From NCBI GenBank assembly GCA_046757965.1, contig JBHHZI010000105.1, forward strand, positions 1 to 11,667: a DNA stretch of 11,667 bases, read 5' to 3'. The notes under the pieces are model-generated. The model had not been told where the DNA came from and did not search any database. It saw only the letters and a program-made list of their open reading frames with translations. How positions within the stretch are numbered: the first letter of the stretch is position 1; every line of letters starts with the position of its first letter. The position numbers and the translations under genes are program-made. This stretch comes from JBHHZI01 sp046757965. GTDB lineage: Bacteria; Acidobacteriota; Polarisedimenticolia; SMYD01. Positions 7,779 to 11,667 of this stretch are shown here, one piece after another.

Positions 7779-7794
7779 GTCGCTCGCCAGCGAC
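7779..7794 (-). terminator. Hairpin downstream of pterin dehydratase, possible terminator
   Basis: GTCGCT at 7779-7784 and AGCGAC at 7789-7794 form a perfect 6-bp stem with a 4-base loop, about 24 bases after the stop codon of the leftward pterin dehydratase gene. An overlapping pairing GGTCGC/GCGACC (7771-7776 with 7790-7795) is also possible. There is no T run, so function as an intrinsic terminator is uncertain. Confidence 0.3.
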
Positions 7795-7817
7795 CGGTCC
7801 GGGCAGGCGAGAGGGGA

Positions 7818-8153
7818 TCATGGCTGGTCGAGAAGCGTCTCCGCTCTGGCCGCGAAGATGAAGTCGCTCTCGGTCAGGCCATCGATCTTGTGTGTCCAGA
7901 TGGTGAGTCGCACCTTGCCCCAGGTCAGGAGCAGGTCCGGGTGATGTCCCTGTTCCTCCGCCATGGCACCGACCCGGTCGACGTAGGCCAGGGCCTCGGC
8001 GAAGTTCTCGAACCGGAATTCCTTCTCGAGGTGATGCTCGTCGATGACCTGCCAGCCCGGACCCAGTTGCTGGCGCAAGGTCTTGATCGCCTCGCCGGAG
8101 AGTGGCGGAACGCCGCCGCGACAGGGCACACACTGCTTGCTGGCCAGATCCAT
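7818..8153 (-). CDS. phhB: Pterin-4a-carbinolamine dehydratase (4a-hydroxytetrahydrobiopterin dehydratase)
   Basis: An intact 111-residue protein, normal length for the family. The enzyme dehydrates 4a-hydroxytetrahydrobiopterin, formed by aromatic amino acid hydroxylases, so that the pterin cofactor can be recycled; family members can also act as dimerisation cofactors. The active-site signature is complete: EEQGHHPDLLLTWGKVRL (residues 66-83) with His70, His71 and Pro72, followed by the conserved TH at 87-88. The N-terminus has CVPCRGGVPPL, with a Cys8-x-x-Cys11 pair often seen in bacterial members. The ATG at 8151-8153 has AGGAGG seven bases upstream. It sits 121 bases after the ATPase gene on the same strand, but its own -10-like box suggests separate expression. 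No phenylalanine hydroxylase gene is in the window, so its pathway partner is unknown. The symbol follows the Pseudomonas name for the family. Confidence 0.93.
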   Translation of the reverse strand: MDLASKQCVPCRGGVPPLSGEAIKTLRQQLGPGWQVIDEHHLEKEFRFENFAEALAYVDRVGAMAEEQGHHPDLLLTWGKVRLTIWTHKIDGLTESDFIFAARAETLLDQP

Positions 8154-8160
8154 CGGTTCT

Positions 8161-8166
8161 CCTCCT
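8161..8166 (-). promoter_or_regulatory. Shine-Dalgarno site of pterin dehydratase gene
   Basis: AGGAGG on the minus strand, seven bases before the ATG at 8151-8153. It fixes the start codon. Confidence 0.65.
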
Positions 8167-8184
8167 GCGTCGTGGGTCGTGATG

Positions 8185-8190
8185 ATTGTA
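8185..8190 (-). promoter_or_regulatory. -10-like box for pterin dehydratase
   Basis: TACAAT on the minus strand matches the sigma-70 -10 consensus at five of six positions. It would give a 5' leader of about 25 bases that includes the Shine-Dalgarno site. No good -35 hexamer is present at 16-18 bases, so this is a tentative call. Confidence 0.4.
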
Positions 8191-8274
8191 CCCGGATCTT
8201 GCGGGAAAAGGTCTCGGCAGCCCGATGGGCCGGTGACGCGGGTTTGAGGCCGCGGCAGGCCGGGAGCGCCGGGC

Positions 8275-10206
8275 TCAGTGTGCCTCGGAACTTGTTGTCG
8301 ATGATCGCTTCGGGCGGCCTCGACGCTTGCTGGCCAGGTTTCGATCGGCGTAGGCGGCAACTTCCACGAGTTGCTCCAGCGGCTTTTCCAGACGGGGGTC
8401 CTGGGAACTGCGCAGGACCACTTCCTTGGCGAAGAGGAGCGCCAGGTAGCGCAGCTTGAGTGCCGGCCGCCCGGCGACCGCATCGTATTCTCGGTGGGCG
8501 CTGTTGACTTCCCAGATTCCATCCCGCATGCGCGATCGCCATGCGGCACCGGCGTGTTGCACCAGATGTGGCTCGGGGATCCCCTCGTTGGAGCGCCTGG
8601 ACGGGATCTCTTCCACGACCGCCACCGGGATCTCGGCGGTGGCTGTGTGTTCGCCCTGACGGGCACGCACGATGAGCGCGCCGTCGGCAGGTGCAGCCGC
8701 GGCATCGAATTCGATCTGCCCTGCGGCCGGCTTTTCGGCACGGGACAGGCTGCCGACGAGTCCGACGACCTCCCAGGCGAAGTCGACCGCCGTCTCCACG
8801 ACACGGTCGACCGCGTCGAGGCCGGTTGCCGTCACACGACGTGTCGCACTGCACTGGATGCGAAGGGCGGCCGGCCGTACGCGAACCGCCGCCAGCGGAC
8901 CGGGGGGGAGTAACGCGGCAACCTGAGTGGCCTTCGCGGGCGGGGTGTCGGTGACAGTGGCCTCGGCGCCTGGATTCTTCCTCGCCGCTGAGTCCGCCGC
9001 GGCGTCGGGTCCCGCCCCGCGGTCGGCGAGATCTGGGTATGGACGGACCGGCAGGAGGGCGTAGCGCGGCTGGTGGCGGTAGAAGTCCCTGAAGGCTCGC
9101 TGGAGATCCCGGATGATGTTCCTGTCGACTTCCCTTGCGTGACTCTGTTCCAGGGCCTCCAGGATTCCCAGGAGGGTCGGCTCCATCGACCGGAGGGCGT
9201 TCGCAAAATCGATGGCTGCTGCGTCGACGAGCACGCCGCGCCGGCTACCTGGTGCCACCTGAAGAGCGGGGAAGTCCACCAGCCCCTGCAGTCGGGAGTC
9301 GGTCCATGGAGCGTGGTCGAGCCCCAGACATGCGAGTTCGTCGAAGCTGTCCGCAACCTTGGTTCCTGAGGAGCAGGCCGCGATGCCCTGTCCTGTGCCG
9401 TCGCGATCGTTCGCATTGCCGGCCAGGTAGATCTCGAGTCGGATCGGAGGATGGTCGGCAAGCTCCAGGGGACCGAGCCCCTCGATCCGCTGTCCCAGAA
9501 AAAGGGGCGGTCGGACCGGGATGATTTTCTGCGTGCGGCCCCGGGACATCCGGTCCTCGACGATGAGGTCGACGTCCCGTCCGAGAAGCTGGCCGCGCAA
9601 CTCGGCGGCCATGTAGTCGGCGGCGCGTCGGCCAACCAGAACGGCGAGAGCCTCCTTGTGCAGATCGGATACGACGACCTCGGTCCATCGCTCATCCACC
9701 GGCAGCCTCAGACGCAGCGGCTCGATCAGGAACGTCGGCCGGTCCCGCCGCAGGATCAGACGGTGCGGTTTCTGCCCGACGACGGAGGTGCGCAGCTCCA
9801 GCGTCTGCCCGAGGCTCCAGAATCCGAGCAGGCCGATGCCGTACTGCCCCTGCGTCATGAGCGCCAGGCGCTCCTGGGGTGTGAGAGAACGCTTCCGGCT
9901 ATGGCCGATGTGTGTGGCGATGTAGCGCAGGGCCTCGGTCCGGTCCATCTCGGGGATCACGCCTTCTCCGTCGTCCAGGATCTTCAGACAAGGTCGCCCC
10001 TTCTCGCGCCGGCGCGTCACACGGACATGCCGCGCGCCGGCATCAAGACTGTTCTGGACCAACTCGGCGAGGGCCTTGCGCGGGTCGGGCTGACTCAGGG
10101 CCAGCCAGCGGATCAATTCGAACGGATCGTGCGGTTTCAGCCGACCGCGCGTCCGGGTCGCTTTCTTCGGGGACCTGGAAGGCGGCGTGGAGGATGGAGA
10201 CCGCAT
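8275..10206 (-). CDS. GHKL-type (MutL/MORC-like, HATPase_c_3) ATP-binding protein with C-terminal AT-hook-like motif
   Basis: A 643-residue protein with a clear GHKL ATP-binding domain: N-box ALAELVQNSLDAGA (45-58; Glu48 the likely catalytic base, Asn52 the Mg ligand), motif I DDGEGV (78-83), and the glycine-rich lid GQYGIGLLG (120-128). The layout resembles MutL/Hsp90/MORC ATPases rather than histidine kinases: no HisKA or receiver domain is seen and the ATP site is N-terminal. After about residue 390 comes an Ala/Pro-rich linker, a beta-rich stretch that may be Ig-like, an unrecognised block around IPEPHLVQHAGAAWRSRM and WEVNSAHREYDAV, a helical tail, and KRRGRPKR at the end. The ATG at 10204-10206 is the last usable start before the frame runs antisense into the methylase gene. 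It has no Shine-Dalgarno site but a -10-like box six bases upstream. It is divergent from the Dam-type methylase. DNA repair, remodelling or restriction-linked roles are possible; none is proven. Confidence 0.85.
   Translation of the reverse strand: MRSPSSTPPSRSPKKATRTRGRLKPHDPFELIRWLALSQPDPRKALAELVQNSLDAGARHVRVTRRREKGRPCLKILDDGEGVIPEMDRTEALRYIATHIGHSRKRSLTPQERLALMTQGQYGIGLLGFWSLGQTLELRTSVVGQKPHRLILRRDRPTFLIEPLRLRLPVDERWTEVVVSDLHKEALAVLVGRRAADYMAAELRGQLLGRDVDLIVEDRMSRGRTQKIIPVRPPLFLGQRIEGLGPLELADHPPIRLEIYLAGNANDRDGTGQGIAACSSGTKVADSFDELACLGLDHAPWTDSRLQGLVDFPALQVAPGSRRGVLVDAAAIDFANALRSMEPTLLGILEALEQSHAREVDRNIIRDLQRAFRDFYRHQPRYALLPVRPYPDLADRGAGPDAAADSAARKNPGAEATVTDTPPAKATQVAALLPPGPLAAVRVRPAALRIQCSATRRVTATGLDAVDRVVETAVDFAWEVVGLVGSLSRAEKPAAGQIEFDAAAAPADGALIVRARQGEHTATAEIPVAVVEEIPSRRSNEGIPEPHLVQHAGAAWRSRMRDGIWEVNSAHREYDAVAGRPALKLRYLALLFAKEVVLRSSQDPRLEKPLEQLVEVAAYADRNLASKRRGRPKRSSTTSSEAH
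8311..8322 (-). other. AT-hook-like motif in the GHKL ATPase
   Basis: These bases encode Arg-Gly-Arg-Pro (residues 629-632) flanked by Lys-Arg on one side and Lys-Arg on the other, ten residues from the C-terminus. RGRP within basic residues is the core of AT-hook minor-groove binding motifs, which supports a DNA-associated role. Confidence 0.55.
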
Positions 10207-10212
10207 TCCGTC

Positions 10213-10241
10213 ACCGTACCATGCCTCGCCGGGCGTGTCAT
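10213..10241 (-). promoter_or_regulatory. Putative promoter of the GHKL ATPase gene, leaderless geometry
   Basis: On the minus strand ATGACA (10236-10241, five of six matches to TTGACA), a 17-base spacer and TACGGT (10213-10218, TANNNT form) lie so that the hexamer ends six bases before the ATG at 10206. Transcription would then begin at or next to the start codon, consistent with the lack of a Shine-Dalgarno site. Confidence 0.35.
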
Positions 10242-10261
10242 TCCGTCTCCCCCTGAGAACA

Positions 10262-10287
10262 GGCGGAACACCTCGGCGCTGGCGGAA
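10262..10287. repeat. Short direct repeat in the divergent intergenic region
   Basis: GGCGGAA occurs at 10262-10268 and 10281-10287, 19 bases apart, inside the 111-base gap between the divergent ATPase and methylase genes. It could be a paired operator site, but a 7-base repeat in GC-rich DNA may be chance. Confidence 0.3.
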
Positions 10288-10302
10288 ACGGCGAAATTGA
10301 CG

Positions 10303-10308
10303 TATTCT
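10303..10308 (+). promoter_or_regulatory. -10-like box ahead of the adenine methylase gene
   Basis: TATTCT (TANNNT form) ends nine bases before the ATG at 10318, which has no Shine-Dalgarno site. This would give a leader of only two or three bases. No -35 match is seen at 16-18 bases upstream. Confidence 0.3.
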
Positions 10309-10317
10309 GCCTTCTTC

Positions 10318-11253
10318 ATGGTCGGAAAAAGCAGGGTCGGTCGAGCCGTTTCCTGTCGTGTGGACGACCCACGCGGCACTGTTGCCGACGCAACCGGGGA
10401 TGTCTCGTGTCCGGATGTCCACGAGCCTGTGCCGCCTGCCCCGCGGCCGTTCCTCAAGTGGGCCGGCGGCAAGACGCAGTTGCTTCCCGACCTGCTCGCG
10501 CGCCTGCCCGGCTCGTTCGAGGCGTATCACGAGCCGTTCATCGGAGCCGGGGCTCTTCTCTTCGCTCTCGTCGGGCACCAGGCGCAGCGTCAGATCTTCC
10601 TGTCCGACCGGAACGAGCCGCTCATCGACACCTATCTGGCCGTGCAGGAGGACGTGGAGGCGGTCATCTCCAGGCTGCGCCGCCACCGGAACACGCCGGA
10701 GCATTTCTATGCGGTGCGCGCGAAGGACACCAGACGGATGACCCGGGCCGGTCGCGCTGCCCGGCTCATCTACCTGAACCGGACCTGTTTCAACGGCCTC
10801 TACCGGGAGAACCGGTCGGGGCGATTCAACGTCCCGTTCGGGCGCTACAAGAATCCGCGCATCTGCAATGCCGACAACCTGCGCGCCGTGGCCGCGGCGC
10901 TCGCGAACACACGGATCGAGTGTGGCGAGTTTGCGGGCGTTCTCGGGAGAACTCGGGCTGGAGACCTCGTCTACTTCGATCCGCCGTATCATCCGGTCTC
11001 GGCGACGGCGTCGTTCACGAGCTACGATCGAAACGGGTTCCGGGCCGAGGACCAGATCCGGCTGCGCGATACCTTCGCCGAGCTGGATCGACAGGGGGTG
11101 CGGGTGATGCTCTCGAATTCCGACACAGCTTTCGTCCGCGAGTTGTATACGGGGTTCGAGATCGCCCAGGTGTCTGCGCGGCGGGCCATCAACAGCCGGG
11201 CGGATCGGCGCGGCAAGGTCGCCGAGCTCATCGTGCGCAACTACACGACCTGA
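10318..11253 (+). CDS. dam: Dam-family DNA adenine (N6) methyltransferase
   Basis: 311 residues from the ATG at 10318. It transfers a methyl group from S-adenosylmethionine to adenine in DNA; most members of this alpha-class family act on GATC. Motifs in order: SAM-binding motif I FLKWAGGKTQLLP (about 45-57), the block IYLNRTCFNGLYRENRSGRFNVPFGRYKNP split by the target-recognition region, and catalytic motif IV DPPY (221-224) followed by SATASFTSYDRNGF, then a C-terminal block with LSNSD. Everything needed for activity is present. About 44 residues precede motif I, longer than the usual 5-15, so GTG 10429 (giving a start at PPAPRPFLKW) is a serious alternative; neither start has a ribosome binding site. 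No restriction enzyme is visible beside it, so it could be a solitary Dam or the modification part of a system with the divergent GHKL ATPase. Confidence 0.92.
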   Translation: MVGKSRVGRAVSCRVDDPRGTVADATGDVSCPDVHEPVPPAPRPFLKWAGGKTQLLPDLLARLPGSFEAYHEPFIGAGALLFALVGHQAQRQIFLSDRNEPLIDTYLAVQEDVEAVISRLRRHRNTPEHFYAVRAKDTRRMTRAGRAARLIYLNRTCFNGLYRENRSGRFNVPFGRYKNPRICNADNLRAVAAALANTRIECGEFAGVLGRTRAGDLVYFDPPYHPVSATASFTSYDRNGFRAEDQIRLRDTFAELDRQGVRVMLSNSDTAFVRELYTGFEIAQVSARRAINSRADRRGKVAELIVRNYTT

Positions 11254-11293
11254 GTCGGCCGTGCCGGATTCCCGCGGACCGGTCGCTTGTCCG

Positions 11294-11309
11294 GCCCGGC
11301 CCGCCGGGC
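11294..11309 (+). terminator. Hairpin downstream of the methylase gene, possible terminator
   Basis: GCCCGG at 11294-11299 and CCGGGC at 11304-11309 form a perfect 6-bp GC stem with a 4-base loop, 41 bases after the methylase stop codon. Only two T residues follow, so it is a weak candidate for an intrinsic terminator. Confidence 0.3.
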
Positions 11310-11380
11310 GTTGACCCGGTGTTCGAAGTGGATTCGTGCCGGTGGTCCGGCGCTGCAGCGGGCGGTTCTTGCCGGAGATC

Positions 11381-11386
11381 TATACT
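11381..11386 (+). promoter_or_regulatory. -10 box of the terminal membrane-protein gene, leaderless geometry
   Basis: TATACT matches the -10 consensus at five of six positions and ends six bases before the GTG at 11393. No Shine-Dalgarno site lies in the usual window, so the transcript may begin at the start codon. No -35 hexamer is obvious. Confidence 0.45.
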
Positions 11387-11392
11387 GGCCTC

Positions 11393-11667
11393 GTGAGCCC
11401 TCCTTCGTCGAGAACTCGTGCGGCGATCGGCGCCGTGCTGGCGCTCCTCGTCGTGGGCGTGCTGGTCGGGTTCCGTGCGCTCTCGCAGACTGGTGATTCT
11501 CTTGCCTATGCCGGCGCCATCCGGTCCGGCGCCCGGCTCTGGCATCCTCACCATCTGCTCTTCTCTCCCATCGTCCGCGTGCTCTACCTGGCCCTGCGCA
11601 GCATCGGGCTGGGTGTGGATGCCATCGTCGCGGCGCAGATCCACAATGCGGTCTGGGCCGCCGTCGC
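11393..11667 (+). CDS. Polytopic membrane protein, N-terminal part (possible GT-C glycosyltransferase-like)
   Basis: The frame opens with GTG at 11393 and remains open to the end of the window, 91 complete codons. It encodes a short basic N-terminus (SPPSSRTRAA), a strong first membrane segment (about residues 11-29, AVLALLVVGVLVGF), then an extracytoplasmic-type loop with TGDSLAYAGAIRSG and the motif WHPHHLLFSP, and a second hydrophobic segment. An acidic residue in a loop right after the first helix, followed by further hydrophobic segments, is the layout of GT-C/PMT-type lipid-linked sugar transferases. I recall similar HPHHLL-containing membrane proteins of unknown function from environmental bacteria, but that is memory, not a search. 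A -10-like TATACT six bases upstream supports this start over later ones. The rest of the gene is outside the window, so the function is not established. Confidence 0.65.
   Translation, partial: MSPPSSRTRAAIGAVLALLVVGVLVGFRALSQTGDSLAYAGAIRSGARLWHPHHLLFSPIVRVLYLALRSIGLGVDAIVAAQIHNAVWAAV

Larger units (their letters stand above)
7399..7817. other. Gene-free stretch between RHS gene and pterin dehydratase
   Basis: About 420 bases in which I see no convincing gene. Short frames on both strands here have arginine/proline-rich, low-complexity products typical of GC-rich non-coding or shadow frames. The stretch holds the RHS Shine-Dalgarno site at its left edge, a short CCGT tandem repeat (three units, around 7612-7627) and the inverted repeat downstream of the pterin dehydratase. 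No clear -35/-10 pair for the RHS gene was found. Confidence 0.5.

Noticed and set aside
7206..8459. 417-codon open frame on the + strand across the gene-free stretch
   Set aside because: It overlaps three leftward genes, is Arg/Gly-rich and shows no domain; best explained by a lack of stop codons in GC-rich DNA.
9451..10317. Large upstream extension of the methylase frame, open through the antisense of the ATPase gene
   Set aside because: It would overlap the ATPase coding region on the opposite strand, and the added sequence has no family resemblance; the methylase domain begins just after 10440.
10207..10992. Upstream extension of the ATPase frame to 10992
   Set aside because: It runs antisense to the methylase domain and its product there is shadow sequence; the start at 10206 is upstream of all ATPase motifs.

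Overview
This is a GC-rich window of bacterial chromosomal DNA. It carries a heavy-metal RND efflux pump remnant, a secreted RHS/YD-repeat protein, a DUF2235 hydrolase, a pterin dehydratase, a GHKL ATPase, a Dam-type adenine methylase and the start of a polytopic membrane protein. The RND pump and the RHS protein with a signal peptide point to a Gram-negative (diderm) organism. I cannot place the phylum. Acidobacteriota, Gemmatimonadota or a proteobacterial lineage would all fit, and nothing here decides between them. No rRNA, tRNA, CRISPR array, insertion sequence or attachment site was seen.

Layout. Bases 2-481 (+) hold the 3' part of an unrecognised gene, followed by a DUF2235 alpha/beta-hydrolase with three C-terminal membrane segments (605-2401, +). 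The two probably form one transcription unit. It converges on a leftward block (7398 to 2465, - strand) that is visibly broken. That block starts as a secreted DUF6531/RHS-repeat protein, is interrupted by two single-base frameshifts (about 6565 and 5293), and at about 4663-4667 changes abruptly into a CusA/CzcA-family RND permease lacking its first roughly 320 residues. This is either a large deletion or recombination that fused two co-oriented genes, or an assembly misjoin.

A gene-free stretch (7399-7817) separates it from a small, intact, leftward pterin-4a-carbinolamine dehydratase gene (7818-8153). Next to that lies the most system-like part of the window: a 643-residue GHKL-type ATPase (8275-10206, -) transcribed divergently from a Dam-family DNA adenine methylase (10318-11253, +), with about 111 bases between the starts. 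The ATPase has clear MutL/MORC-like ATP-binding motifs, an unrecognised C-terminal half and a terminal AT-hook-like motif. Prokaryotic MutL/MORC-like ATPases linked to DNA methylases are known from restriction-modification neighbourhoods, so this pair is a candidate DNA-modification or defence module. No nuclease is visible. The window ends inside a membrane protein gene (11393 onward, +) with an HPHHLLF motif.

Two ways of starting translation seem to coexist. The DUF2235, RHS and pterin dehydratase genes have strong Shine-Dalgarno sequences. The ATPase, methylase and terminal membrane-protein genes have none, and instead carry a TANNNT -10-like hexamer 6 to 9 bases before the start codon, as expected for leaderless or nearly leaderless transcripts.
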